64,000 nucleotides of DNA from an uncultured Desulfobacterales bacterium (lineage in GTDB: Bacteria > Desulfobacterota > Desulfobulbia > Desulfobulbales > Desulfocapsaceae). Below the pieces are notes generated by a model, which was not told the DNA's origin, searched no databases, and saw only the letters and a list, made by a program, of their open reading frames with translations. Shown piece after piece: positions 33,732-43,054 of this stretch. The position numbers were made by a program, and so were the translations under genes. The DNA lies in NCBI GenBank assembly GCA_937915545.1, contig CALGIJ010000019.1, positions 62,001-126,000 on the forward strand, written 5' to 3'. Position 1 is the stretch's first letter; each line of letters starts with the position of its first letter.

Positions 33732-34820
33732 CTACTCGTCCCGGCCGTATTTATGGTAGGCGGCGCAGGTGCCCTCGCTGGAGACCATGCATGGGCCGAT
33801 GGGCGTCGCCGGGGTGCAGCGGGTGGCGAAGAGGGGACATTGTGGGGGAGTGCTGACCCCCTTGAGAATGCTGCCGCACAGGCAGGCCTTGGGCTCGCGC
33901 GACTCGGGAAGGACCACCTCGAGGCGCCTCTCGGCGTCGAAGTCGCCATAGGCCTCGCGGATTTTCAGGCCGCTGGCGGGGATGGGTCCGAGTCCGCGCC
34001 AGTCCATGTCGCAGGGCTCGAAGACCTCGTCCACCACCCGCTGGGCGCGTTGATTGGCCTCCCAGGACACCGCCCTGGGGTAGACGTTTTCCACCTTGAT
34101 GTCGCCGCTGGCCACCTGGCGCGCGAGGAGGATCAGACTCTTGAGGAGGTCGGCGGTCTCGAAGCCGCCGACGACGCAGGCCAGGCGGTAGTCGCGAGCC
34201 AGGGGTTCCCAGGCTGAGGCGCCGATGATCGAGGAGACGTGGCCGGGGCAGAGCAGGCCGTCGATGCGCAGCGCGGGGTCGCCAAGCAGGGCGCGCATCG
34301 GCGCCGGCATGGTCTTCTGCGTCGAAAAGACGGTGAAGTTCTTGAGGTTGCGGTTCTTGGCGGCGAGAATGGTGGCGGCGATGCCGGGGGTGGTGGTTTC
34401 GAAGCCGACGCCGAGAAAGACCACCAGCTCGGCGGGGTTGGCGGCGGCGAGGTCGAGGGCGTCCATGGGGGAGTAGACGATATCGACTTTCGCCCCGCGT
34501 GAGCTTGCCTCGGCCAGGGAACCATTGCTGCCGGGGACGCGGAAGAGGTCACCGAAGATGGTCACCCGCACGCCAGGGCGGTCGGCCATGGCGATGAAGG
34601 CGTCCATATGGGCCGCCGAGGTGACGCATACCGGGCAGCCGGGGCCGGACACCAGTTCCATGCCGGGGGGAAGGATGGTGCGGATGCCATTACGGAAGAT
34701 GGCCATGGTGTGGGAGCCGCACACTTCCATGACGCGCAGCGGCCTGGTGACCGACCGTCGCAGCTCCTCCACCAGTGGCATGGCGAGAGCCGAATCGCGG
34801 TATTCGTCGAGATGTTTCAT
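33732..34820 (-). CDS. hypD: Hydrogenase Fe-(CN)2CO assembly scaffold HypD
   Basis: 362 residues. [4Fe-4S] protein that with HypC holds iron while CN and CO ligands are attached. Motifs are MEVCGSHTMAIFRNGIR (near residue 31), SGPGCPVCVT (near residue 68), GFETTTP, and a C-terminal cluster-binding stretch (ACLCGSILKG, QCPLFATRC, GPCMVSSEGTCAAY). Gap to hypC 12 bp. Confidence 0.98.
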   Translation of the reverse strand: MKHLDEYRDSALAMPLVEELRRSVTRPLRVMEVCGSHTMAIFRNGIRTILPPGMELVSGPGCPVCVTSAAHMDAFIAMADRPGVRVTIFGDLFRVPGSNGSLAEASSRGAKVDIVYSPMDALDLAAANPAELVVFLGVGFETTTPGIAATILAAKNRNLKNFTVFSTQKTMPAPMRALLGDPALRIDGLLCPGHVSSIIGASAWEPLARDYRLACVVGGFETADLLKSLILLARQVASGDIKVENVYPRAVSWEANQRAQRVVDEVFEPCDMDWRGLGPIPASGLKIREAYGDFDAERRLEVVLPESREPKACLCGSILKGVSTPPQCPLFATRCTPATPIGPCMVSSEGTCAAYHKYGRDE

Positions 34821-34832
34821 CGGTCGGCCTTC

Positions 34833-35096
34833 TCAGGTGAGCAGTTCGTTCGGGGTATTTTCAGCGAGCTCGCGCAGCAGGGCGATGTTCTTGAGCGCCT
34901 CCTCCTCCACCAGCGAGTGGATGGCGAAGCCGGCGTGAATGATGACGTAGTCGCCGACCTTCGGCCAGTGGTCGACGATATCGAGGCGTACCTCGCGGCT
35001 GATGCCGTCGGCATCGACAGTGGCGATCTGATTGCCGGTGAAGTCGTCCGGGTCACCCTGGACGCTGGTGACCCGCATGGGGATGGCGAGACACAT
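34833..35096 (-). CDS. hypC: Hydrogenase maturation chaperone HypC
   Basis: 87 residues. Starts Met-Cys-Leu-Ala-Ile-Pro, the conserved N-terminus whose Cys2 binds iron and docks on HypD and on the large-subunit precursor. Start ATG 35096 has GGAGG upstream. The first 44 bases overlap the end of hypF. Confidence 0.97.
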   Translation of the reverse strand: MCLAIPMRVTSVQGDPDDFTGNQIATVDADGISREVRLDIVDHWPKVGDYVIIHAGFAIHSLVEEEALKNIALLRELAENTPNELLT

Positions 35097-37431
35097 GTCG
35101 TAAACCTCCAATGATTGTCTGTCCGATGGAAACGCCGCCGTCGTTGACTGGCAGACGGTTTCCGGTAAAAACCTGAAGCTCGGGAGTGGGGAGAGCGAGA
35201 AGAAGGCCTTCGAGCAGGATGGAGTTCTGCATGCATCCCCCGGTGAGCACGATCTGCGTGATGCCGGTGTCCTCGGCGAGGATGTGCAGCAAGTGGGCGA
35301 GAGTGGCTGTCAGTTGCCGGTGAAATTTCCAGGCAATCTGTGGCGGGGGCTCTCCCTTGTCAAGGGCGTCAAGGGTCATTGTAACAAATTGCCGGCAACT
35401 TATCTCCCATTTTCCGTCGAGTTCCTCGAGAAAGGGAGGTAACCTGCTGGGCGAATTGGGCAAAAAATCTTTACGCCAGTCTATGGGGCGGGCGCGCTTG
35501 GCCAAGGCTTCGAGTTCCATGGCGGCCTGCCCTTCGTAGCTCATCCTGGTGCGTACCCCGAGGAGGGCGGCGATGGCGTCGAAGAGGCGGCCGCAGCTGG
35601 AGGTGGCGGGGCAGTTGAAGTCGCGCTCGAGCATGGCGATGACGGTGTCGACGCTGTCTCGCTCGAGGGATCGCAGCGAGGCTGGCAGGCGGCGCAGGGC
35701 GCCTTCGGCGCCATAGGTGCGATGGAGGGCGGCGAGTGCCATGCGCCATGGCTCTACGGCGGCTGCATCACCTCCTGGCAGGCGCAGCTGGCTGAGATGG
35801 GCGAGGCGGCGGAAGGAGGTGAGCTCGGCGAGGAAGACCTCGCCCCCCCACAGGCTGCCGTCGTCGCCGAGGCCGGTCCCGTCGAAGATGGCAGCAAGCA
35901 CCGGTCCCTGCAGGCGGTGCTCGGCCATGACGGCGACGGCGTGGGCATGGTGGTGTTGCACCCGCTGCAGGGGCAGGCCGAGTTCTGCGGCGTAGCGGCT
36001 GCTGAGGTAGTCGGGGTGGAGGTCGCAGGCCACCGCCTGCGGCTTGAGCTCGAGCAGGGAGCAGAGATGGGCGATGGACTCCTGGAAGAACTCGTAAGCG
36101 TCGAGGTTGTCGAGATCGCCGATATGCTGACTGGGAAAGATGGCGTTGCCCCGGGCCAGGGCGAAGGTGTTCTTGAGGCCGGCACCGCAGGCGAGAATCT
36201 CAGGAAGATCGACATCTACATAGAGGGGCGCGGGAGCATAGCCACGGGCCCGGCGCAGGATCAGCGGTCGTCCGGCTACCACCCTGGCCACCGAGTCGTC
36301 GACACGGGTGACGATATCGCGGTTATGGAGCAGGAAGGCGTCGGCGAGGGAGGCGAGGCGCTGCAGGGCATCGTCGTTGGCGGTGCAGATGGGCGCGCCG
36401 CTGTTGTTGCCGGAGGTCATCACCAGCGCCTCGGGACATTGTTCGCTGTGCAGCAGGAGGAGATGCAGCGGCGTGTAGGGCAGCATGACGCCGATCTCGC
36501 TGATGGCCGGTGACAGTTCCACAGGCAGGGGATGTCGTAGGTTCCTCTCGAGGAGGACGATGGGGTGCGCCGGGGAGCACAGCAGAGCCTCGGCGGTCTC
36601 GTTGACGAGACAGTATTTTTTTGCGGTGGCGAGGTCCCGCACCATGATCGCCAACGGTTTGTGTGGGCGCTGCTTGCGTTGCCGTAACAGGGCGATGGTC
36701 TTGGCAGAGAGGGCATTGGCAACCAGGTGGAAGCCGCCGAGGCCGCGCATGGCGACGATCTGGCCGCGGCCGAGGAGAGAGGCGCTGGCAGTGATGGGGT
36801 CGGGAGAGTCGAGGGGAATTCCTTTCGCGCTCACCAGGGTCAGCGAGGGGCCGCACTGGGGGCAGGCGTTGGGCTGGGCGTGGAAGCGGCGATCCGCAGG
36901 GTCGTGGTACTCTCTGGCGCAGCTGGCGCAGAGGGTGAACGAGGCCATAGAGGTCTGCGGCCGGTCATAGGGGATATGGCGGACGATGGTGAAGCGCGGG
37001 CCGCAGTTGGTGCAGTTGGTGAACGGATAGCGAAAGCGGCGGTTGGCTGGATCGAGGAGTTCGCGACGGCAGTCGTCGCAGAGGGCGATGTCAGGTGGGA
37101 TGGCGGCATTGACTCCGCCATCGCTGCTGGGCAGGATGACGAAGGCGGGAGGTGCTGTCATCGCCGCGGGGGAAAACGGTTTTGACTGAATGCTGGCGAT
37201 TTCCGCCAGCGGCGGATGCTCCGCGACGATGGCGGCGAGAAAACGATCAAGCCTGTCGATCGGGCCGGTGGCCGTTATGACCACCCCTGAGCCGGTGTTG
37301 ATTACCGACCCGGAAATCCCGAAACGACAGGCAAGATTGTAAATGAAGGGTCGAAATCCTACGCCTTGGACGGTTCCCTGGACATGAATTTCGACCCCCT
37401 GCTGCCTATGCTTTGTGCTTGAACTTGACAC
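35053..37431 (-). CDS. hypF: Carbamoyltransferase HypF
   Basis: 792 residues. Makes carbamoyl-AMP from carbamoyl phosphate and ATP and transfers the carbamoyl group to HypE. Domains in order are an acylphosphatase domain (HVQGTVQGVGFRPFIYN, residues about 14-95), two zinc fingers (CDDC/CTNCGP and CASC/CPQCGP, about 115-195), a YrdC domain (about 205-390), and a Kae1-like domain with VQHHHAHAVAVMAEH near residue 490. Start is GTG 37431, the only codon giving the full acylphosphatase domain. It lies 26 bases inside the end of the cytochrome b gene, so translation is likely coupled. Confidence 0.96.
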   Translation of the reverse strand: MSSSSTKHRQQGVEIHVQGTVQGVGFRPFIYNLACRFGISGSVINTGSGVVITATGPIDRLDRFLAAIVAEHPPLAEIASIQSKPFSPAAMTAPPAFVILPSSDGGVNAAIPPDIALCDDCRRELLDPANRRFRYPFTNCTNCGPRFTIVRHIPYDRPQTSMASFTLCASCAREYHDPADRRFHAQPNACPQCGPSLTLVSAKGIPLDSPDPITASASLLGRGQIVAMRGLGGFHLVANALSAKTIALLRQRKQRPHKPLAIMVRDLATAKKYCLVNETAEALLCSPAHPIVLLERNLRHPLPVELSPAISEIGVMLPYTPLHLLLLHSEQCPEALVMTSGNNSGAPICTANDDALQRLASLADAFLLHNRDIVTRVDDSVARVVAGRPLILRRARGYAPAPLYVDVDLPEILACGAGLKNTFALARGNAIFPSQHIGDLDNLDAYEFFQESIAHLCSLLELKPQAVACDLHPDYLSSRYAAELGLPLQRVQHHHAHAVAVMAEHRLQGPVLAAIFDGTGLGDDGSLWGGEVFLAELTSFRRLAHLSQLRLPGGDAAAVEPWRMALAALHRTYGAEGALRRLPASLRSLERDSVDTVIAMLERDFNCPATSSCGRLFDAIAALLGVRTRMSYEGQAAMELEALAKRARPIDWRKDFLPNSPSRLPPFLEELDGKWEISCRQFVTMTLDALDKGEPPPQIAWKFHRQLTATLAHLLHILAEDTGITQIVLTGGCMQNSILLEGLLLALPTPELQVFTGNRLPVNDGGVSIGQTIIGGLRHVSRHPHAGHQRPG

Positions 37432-38050
37432 CGGTGAAGATCGAGGAGATCAGCCCCTCGGGTTCCTTGACGTCGTTCCATACACAGAGATAGATATGGA
37501 TGACGGCGAAGATCATGAACCACCACATGAGGATATGGTGGAGATACCGGGCAAATTGCTGACTGCCGAACAGCGTCAGACCCCAGCCCTCCCAGAAGGG
37601 AGCCTCGGGAAAGAGCATGTAGAAGCCGCTGACGATCATGACGATGGCGGCGATAAAGGTGAACAGATAGGCGAGGCCGGCGAGGATGTTGTGCCCGAGG
37701 CGCTCGTCGTGCTTGTCGCTGATGTAGCTGTACTGCATCAGGGTCATGAAGAGATTGTTGATGTTACGGCCGGTCACCGGCAGGATGTCGAGGATGCGCT
37801 CCTGGGCGTTGCCGAAAATATAGAGGAACAGACGGATGGCCACCGCGGCGGAAAAGACGTATGCCGCCAGGTAGTGGATATAGCGCATATTCGCCATCGG
37901 CCATGCGGCGCTGCCCTCGATCATGGTATTGGTCCACGGATTGCTGATGTAGAAGCCCGTCACCACCAGAAAGACGATGGAGAGAGCGAACATCCAGTGG
38001 AACAGCCGGAGCAGCAGGCTCCAGCAGTGGTGCTTCGTGTATGTTGCCAT
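37406..38050 (-). CDS. NiFe hydrogenase b-type cytochrome subunit
   Basis: 214 residues with four membrane helices (SIVFLVVTGFYIS; YIHYLAAYVFSAAVAIRLFLYIF; AYLFTFIAAIVMIVSGFYML; FMIFAVIHIYLCVW) and His ligands for two b hemes (RLFHW, HYL, HH in RYLHHILMWWF, and VIH). Anchors the periplasmic hydrogenase and passes electrons from H2 to the quinone pool. It is third in the operon after small and large subunits, the usual HyaABC/HydABC order. Confidence 0.96.
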   Translation of the reverse strand: MATYTKHHCWSLLLRLFHWMFALSIVFLVVTGFYISNPWTNTMIEGSAAWPMANMRYIHYLAAYVFSAAVAIRLFLYIFGNAQERILDILPVTGRNINNLFMTLMQYSYISDKHDERLGHNILAGLAYLFTFIAAIVMIVSGFYMLFPEAPFWEGWGLTLFGSQQFARYLHHILMWWFMIFAVIHIYLCVWNDVKEPEGLISSIFTGVKFKHKA

Positions 38051-38107
38051 TCCTTTTACCTCCTACGGTTTGAACCGAAAAGAACTGTTATCAGCCGGTG
38101 AAACGGA

Positions 38108-39808
38108 TCAGAGGGCTTTCACTTTGATGACTTCTTTCCCTTTCGGATCGAGCATATGGACGGCGCAGGCGATACACGGGTCGAACGAATGGATGGTACG
38201 GAGAACTTCCAGCGGTTTTTCCGGGTCGGCGATGGGGTTGCCGATCAGCGAGGCCTCGTAGGGGCCAAGCTGGTCCTTGTCGTCGCGCGGGCCGGCGTTC
38301 CAGGTCGAGGGAACGACGCACTGATAGTTCTTGATCTTGCCGTTCTCGATGACGATCCAATGGGAGAGCAGGCCACGCGGCGCCTCGTGCACGCCGACGC
38401 CCCGCTGCTCGCCTTTGGGGTAGGACCAGGGACGGAAGATCTCGTAGTCGCCTTTGGAGATGTTCTCGACGAGAAGACCCCAGTGCTTGAGGGCGAGATC
38501 GGCCATCATGCCGGCGCGGACGGCGCGGGCGGCGTGGCGGCCGATGGTGCCGTGCAGGGCCTCCGGGCCGACTTTGGTGCCGGCAACGGCGCTGACCCGG
38601 TCGAGGAAGCTGTTGACGCTCTTGACGGTCATCTCGTGACCCTGAGCATAGCCGACGACCATCTGCGCGAGCGGGCCGACCTGCATGGGCTTGCCCTGGA
38701 AGCGCGGTGCTTTGAGCCAGCTGTACTTGCCATTGTCCTGGAAGTCGGTGAACTTCGGTTCGGTGGTCGATTCCCAGGGATGCTTCATCCAGTTGCCGTC
38801 GTACCAGGCCTTGGCGATGGACTCTTGGACGTTCTCCTTGAAGTAGGCGTCGGCATGGGCGTTGATCGGCTTGATCGTCTTGAGGTCGCCGCCGAAGACG
38901 GTGCCGCCGGGCAGGTCGGCTTTGGTGCCGGCTGCGTCGAGGAACATGTCCGGTGCTGCCAGATAGTTGGTGACCCCCGGGCCATAGGGGATCCAGCCGG
39001 CGTAGAGGGCGCCGACGGCAACGACGTCGACGAGATAGACGTTTTTGATGAAGGAGGCGACTTCTTCCACCAGCTGTTTGATGTAGTAGAGGCGCTCCAT
39101 GGTGACGGCGGTCTGGTTCTCGGGATTGAGATTGGTGGTGACACCGCCGACGGTAAGGTTCTGGATATGCGGGTTCTTGCCGCCGATGATAGCCAGAGCC
39201 TGGGTGGCCTTACGCTGGTAATCGAGGGCCTCGAGGTAGTGGGAAACCGCCATGAGGTTGGCCTCCGGCGGGAGTTTCATTGCCGAGTGTCCCCAGTAGG
39301 CGTTGGCGAAGGGGCCGAGTTGGCCGCTGTCCACCAAGGCCTTGACCTTGGCCTTGACCGCTGCGAAGCGTTTCGGGCTGTTGCCATGCCAGTCGGAGAG
39401 GCTCTCGGCGAGCGCGGCGGTTTTCGCCGGGTCGGCGCTGAGGGCGGAGACGACATCGACCCAGTCCAGGGCGGAAAGGGCGTAGAAATGGACGATGTGG
39501 TCGTGCAGACAATGAATCGACTGCACCAGGTTGCGGATCATCTGCGCATTGTAAGGAATCTCCAGGCCGAGGGCGTTCTCCACCGAGCGGACTGAGGCGA
39601 GTGCGTGCACGGTGGTGCATACACCGCAGATACGCTGCACGAAAAGCCACGCGTCGCGGGGGTCGCGACCCTGGAGGATGGTCTCCAGACCGCGGTACAT
39701 CTGGCCGGAAGACCATGCCTTGGTAACCTTGCCTCCATCAACTTCTACGTCGATCCTCAAGTGACCCTCGATCCGGGTGATCGGATCAATGGTGATTCGT
39801 TGAGCCAT
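38108..39808 (-). CDS. NiFe hydrogenase large subunit
   Basis: 566 residues carrying the Ni-Fe(CN)2CO centre. The N-terminal cysteine pair is in RICGVC near residue 60, the C-terminal pair in HSFDPCIACAVH, with Ni bound by these four Cys. About 15 residues after His (MLDPKGKEVIKVKAL) form the extension removed by the maturation protease encoded at 32145-32657. Start ATG 39808 follows GAGGTT and gives MAQRITIDPITRIEGH, the expected N-terminus. No signal peptide is present, so it is carried to the periplasm by the Tat peptide of the small subunit. Confidence 0.98.
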   Translation of the reverse strand: MAQRITIDPITRIEGHLRIDVEVDGGKVTKAWSSGQMYRGLETILQGRDPRDAWLFVQRICGVCTTVHALASVRSVENALGLEIPYNAQMIRNLVQSIHCLHDHIVHFYALSALDWVDVVSALSADPAKTAALAESLSDWHGNSPKRFAAVKAKVKALVDSGQLGPFANAYWGHSAMKLPPEANLMAVSHYLEALDYQRKATQALAIIGGKNPHIQNLTVGGVTTNLNPENQTAVTMERLYYIKQLVEEVASFIKNVYLVDVVAVGALYAGWIPYGPGVTNYLAAPDMFLDAAGTKADLPGGTVFGGDLKTIKPINAHADAYFKENVQESIAKAWYDGNWMKHPWESTTEPKFTDFQDNGKYSWLKAPRFQGKPMQVGPLAQMVVGYAQGHEMTVKSVNSFLDRVSAVAGTKVGPEALHGTIGRHAARAVRAGMMADLALKHWGLLVENISKGDYEIFRPWSYPKGEQRGVGVHEAPRGLLSHWIVIENGKIKNYQCVVPSTWNAGPRDDKDQLGPYEASLIGNPIADPEKPLEVLRTIHSFDPCIACAVHMLDPKGKEVIKVKAL

Positions 39809-39925
39809 GGGTAAAACCTCCAAAGAAGTGTATACCGCGCCACAGGAACTCAGGTGGTGGCGAACCGGTATGGATATGTTGTGTCTGCCGGGCAGCGCCG
39901 GCGGCCTCAGGTGGCGTTGCCGTGC

Positions 39926-40996
39926 CTATTCTTCGCTCTTGCCCTTGATGAGACGCTTGCCGATACCGACGACGGCATGGATGCCGACAGCGGCGGCGGT
40001 CACCCCGAGAACGGTCTTGCCGACCCGGTCGGCGCTGTCGATGATACCGGTGGCGGGGATCTTGACGTTCGGAAGTCTCTCGTAGAAGGGCGTCATGGTA
40101 TCCCAGAAATTGGGCTCGGTGCAGCCGACGCAGCCATGACCGACGCTGACCGGCCACACATCGACGTCGTTGAAGCGTACCGCCGGGCAGTTGGAGAAGG
40201 TCTCCGGGCCCTTGCAGCCGACTTTGTAAAGACAGTAGCCGAGCTTGTGTCCCTGGTCGCCGAAGTTCTCAACAAAACGGCCCTCGTCGAAGTGGGCGCG
40301 GCGCTCGCAATGGTCGTGGATCCTGCGACCATAGGCGAACAGCGGCCGGTTGAGCTTATCCAGCGCCGGCAGTTTCTTGAAGGTCAGGTAATGGAGGACG
40401 GTGCCGAGGAAGGACACCGGGTTGGGCGGACAGCCGGGGATATTGACGATCGGCTTGCCGCTGACCAGATCCTGGACACCCACGGCCCCGGTGGGGTTGG
40501 GGGCAGCTGCCTGGACGCCGCCGAAGGTAGCGCAGGTGCCGATGGCGATAATGGCGGTCGCTTTGGGGGCCACGGTCTTGAGGATGTCCATGGCGGTCTT
40601 GCCGGCGATCTTGCAATAGATGCCATTGTCCTTGGTGGGAATGGCGCCTTCCACAACCAGCAGGAAGGGGTGCTTGTCCACGGTCTCATGGAGATTTTGC
40701 TCGGCTTGATGACCGGCGGCGGCCATGACCGTCTCATGGTAGTCGAGAGAGATGATGTCGAGGAGCAAGCGGGCCAGATCGGGGTGGGACGAGCGCAGCA
40801 GGCTCTCGGTACACCCTGTGCATTCCTGGAAGTGGAGCCAGATGACCCGCGGGCGTTCGGCGGAAGCGGCCGCCTCGACCATTTTCGGGATCATCGCCTC
40901 GGACAAGCCCAGGGCAGCTGCCGCCATGGTGCATCCCTTGAGGAATCCGCGCCGGTCGAGCCGCGGTTCCAATGCGTTGTTTACCGTGTCTGCCAT
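39926..40996 (-). CDS. NiFe hydrogenase small subunit with Tat signal
   Basis: 356 residues. The Tat signal RRGFLKG at residues about 15-21 is followed by a hydrophobic stretch. Fe-S clusters: proximal ECTGCTES near residue 60, with GTCATFGG and the Cys of IPGCPPNP; distal and medial cysteines in DHCERRAHF, GYCLYKVGCKGP, SNCPAVR and GHGCVGCTEP. The supernumerary cysteines of O2-tolerant enzymes (CTCC-type proximal motif) are absent. A C-terminal hydrophobic helix (VLGVTAAAVGIHAVVGIG) would insert in the membrane beside cytochrome b. Start ATG 40996 with AGGAGGT, the strongest ribosome-binding site in the operon; gap to the large-subunit gene is 117 bp. Confidence 0.98.
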   Translation of the reverse strand: MADTVNNALEPRLDRRGFLKGCTMAAAALGLSEAMIPKMVEAAASAERPRVIWLHFQECTGCTESLLRSSHPDLARLLLDIISLDYHETVMAAAGHQAEQNLHETVDKHPFLLVVEGAIPTKDNGIYCKIAGKTAMDILKTVAPKATAIIAIGTCATFGGVQAAAPNPTGAVGVQDLVSGKPIVNIPGCPPNPVSFLGTVLHYLTFKKLPALDKLNRPLFAYGRRIHDHCERRAHFDEGRFVENFGDQGHKLGYCLYKVGCKGPETFSNCPAVRFNDVDVWPVSVGHGCVGCTEPNFWDTMTPFYERLPNVKIPATGIIDSADRVGKTVLGVTAAAVGIHAVVGIGKRLIKGKSEE

Positions 40997-41660
40997 ATCA
41001 ACCTCCTATTGCTGTGTGACAAAGTGTGACAACAATGTGCGCTGATGCGCGGTTGCTCCGGCACGAGCAATGCCGGAGGAGTTTCCATGTGTTGCGAAAA
41101 AGAAAGCCGGCCGGCTTTTCAATGCGGTAATCGGGGACTTCTTTGTGACGATGCGCCTGGCGCTGAACCAGGGAAATGCAGGAAATGACAACAGTGATGC
41201 CGTCAGGGTGGTGGCGGCGGCGGCCATGGCTCGAGCGCGGCGTCTCGCCTCCTTGGTGTGCCTGATAGACCAGGCGGGAGGACTTTTGTGCAAAGAAGTA
41301 AGCGAAATGTGCGGTGCAAATAACGCTTGTGTCTTGTTTGTCACCATATGGCCAGGAAACTTCGCAGTGAATATGATGGAAAGTAACTACTCCATGTATT
41401 CGTTCGTTCTTACACACGTTAAGAAAACGAAAGTACCACCTTAGAGGGGGCAGTGCAAGCGCAAATTCAGTTTCTTCGGGCTTGTAAAGGCTTCTAATAG
41501 GGGGTGCGCGCGGGTCGTCGCACAACCGGCACAGCATAGGGTTGTTGCAGGAATGTGAAAAAATGTGGGGCGAAGGGATGTTCAGCGCAAGAAAGTCGCA
41601 CAGATCCATCTTTTTGATTTGAAAGCAAAATAAATCTGATGGGCAGACCTGACCGATGGT
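40997..41660 (-). promoter_or_regulatory. 664-bp upstream region of the hydrogenase operon
   Basis: AT-richer than its surroundings and without a convincing gene; open frames on either strand lack ribosome-binding sites and coding character. Features seen are a tandem direct repeat GTGTGACAA at 41014-41022 and 41024-41032 (10-bp period) within the leader; a perfect 16-bp palindrome AAAGCCGGCCGGCTTT at 41103-41118; and an AT-rich block at 41400-41480. No convincing sigma-54 (GG-N10-GC) box was found in the operon direction. The left end of pcnB (stop at 41661) closes the region. Confidence 0.5.
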
Positions 41661-43043
41661 CTATTTTTTAAACCCGAAAACCCCGCCGCGGCGGGAGGAG
41701 AAGGCAGGTTTTGCGGGTGGCGGAGGGTGGGCGGGAGTCGTCGTCGTGGCGGGAACCGGCACCACGGGAACCATGTCGGCGATCGGGAAGAGGTCGGCCT
41801 GTACCAGTTCGTCACCCAGCGGTGTGCCCTCGGTGGCGGCCAGATAGACATCGTAAAAGAGCTTGCTTTTCTTGAAATAACTTTTCCTTTTCAGCCACTT
41901 CGGCCAACTCCCCTGGTTTTTACTGTGAATGAACAGGGCAAGGTTGACGAGCAGAGTGACGGTCTCCTGGCGCAACGAGCGGCGCAGGTTAAGGTCGACG
42001 CCGATGCCGCCGTCGAGTTCGTCGCGGATCTGCCGCGCCAGCTGGTAGAGGGCGGCACCCTTGCGGAACTGGCTATAGAGCTGCCAGCGCCGATCAACCC
42101 AGGGGATGAAGAGCAGGGCGAAAAAGAAGTAGTCCGGCTGACGGTGGCCCTGGCCGATGGTGGCGAGGCGGTTGGCCTCGTCGATGACCGAGAACAGGGA
42201 TGCCAGCTGCTGGACGATGGCTGGGCGTTCACCCTCGTTGGCGAAGGCCTTGCGGTAGATGGGGAAAAGAACGGGAAACAATCCCGAGCGCTCGGCGAGT
42301 CGGAACCAGGGCAGGGCGTGGCCGCAGTAGAGGTCCTTGAGGAACTCGTCGCGCAGTCGTGACGGGGGGCAGAGGGCGAGCTTGTCGCTGTTGGCGCAGA
42401 TTGCCTTCCAGGTTTCCTCCTCGATGGTGAAGCCGTTGCGGGCGGCATGGCGGATGGCGCGCATCATGCGCACCGGGTCGCGGTTGACTCGCCGCGCCGG
42501 GTCGCCGGCGATGCGCACGATGCCGCGGTCGAGGTCTTCGACCCCACCGACGTAATCTATGATTGTGCCGGTTTCGATCTCGTAGAAGAGGGAGTTTATG
42601 GTCAGGTCTCGCCGTCGCGCGTCTTCGCTGACCGTACCGAAAGTGTTGTTAGGCGGCAGCACCTCTTCGGGGCCGTCGAGGTCATGCTCGCACAATGAGC
42701 GCAGGGTACTGACCTCAATGGTCTTGCCGCCCTTGAAAAAGACCTGCACCAGACGGAAGCGCCGACCGATGGTGTTGCTGTTGGGAAAGAGCTTGCGCAG
42801 CTGCCCAGGGCGGGCATCGGTGCTGATGTCGAAGTCTTTGGGGGTCTTGCCGAGGTAGAGGTCGCGGACGCCGCCGCCGACGAGGTAGCCGGAGAAGCCG
42901 GCCGAGGCGAGCTTCTTGAGGATGAACAAGGCATCCCGGTCGAGCATCTCGGGGACAATGGGATGCCGGTCCGGGCCGATGATGCGCGCCGCGGCTGGAG
43001 GGGCGCCATCTTCGGCGTCCAAATCGACGAAACTGTGTTCCAT
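41661..43043 (-). CDS. pcnB: Poly(A) polymerase I / tRNA nucleotidyltransferase family
   Basis: 460 residues. Class II nucleotidyltransferase adding 3' poly(A) tails that mark RNA for decay. The head-domain signature is GYLVGGGVRDLYLGKTPKDFDI near residue 50, with two catalytic Asp; the metal-binding loop is followed by GRRFRLVQV, which favours PAP over CCA-adding enzyme. RRDLTINSLFY and NRDPVRMMRAIRHAAR are also typical. A basic C-terminus (KWLKRKSYFKKSK) probably binds RNA. 11 bp after the FMN-enzyme gene and so likely cotranscribed with it. Confidence 0.9.
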   Translation of the reverse strand: MEHSFVDLDAEDGAPPAAARIIGPDRHPIVPEMLDRDALFILKKLASAGFSGYLVGGGVRDLYLGKTPKDFDISTDARPGQLRKLFPNSNTIGRRFRLVQVFFKGGKTIEVSTLRSLCEHDLDGPEEVLPPNNTFGTVSEDARRRDLTINSLFYEIETGTIIDYVGGVEDLDRGIVRIAGDPARRVNRDPVRMMRAIRHAARNGFTIEEETWKAICANSDKLALCPPSRLRDEFLKDLYCGHALPWFRLAERSGLFPVLFPIYRKAFANEGERPAIVQQLASLFSVIDEANRLATIGQGHRQPDYFFFALLFIPWVDRRWQLYSQFRKGAALYQLARQIRDELDGGIGVDLNLRRSLRQETVTLLVNLALFIHSKNQGSWPKWLKRKSYFKKSKLFYDVYLAATEGTPLGDELVQADLFPIADMVPVVPVPATTTTPAHPPPPAKPAFSSRRGGVFGFKK

Positions 43044-43054
43044 GCGCGAGAGGA

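Noticed and set aside
35053..35096. hypC-hypF overlap as possible frameshift or misassembly
   Set aside because: Both proteins are full length with expected ends and starts, and hypC has its own GGAGG site, so the overlap is a real arrangement.
41070..41444. 124-residue plus-strand frame upstream of the hydrogenase operon
   Set aside because: No ribosome-binding site, no domain, atypical composition; the region looks regulatory.
40997..41660. Sigma-54 promoter for the hydrogenase operon
   Set aside because: I searched for GG-N10-GC in the operon direction; the closest match has 11 bases between the GG and GC, so it was not kept.
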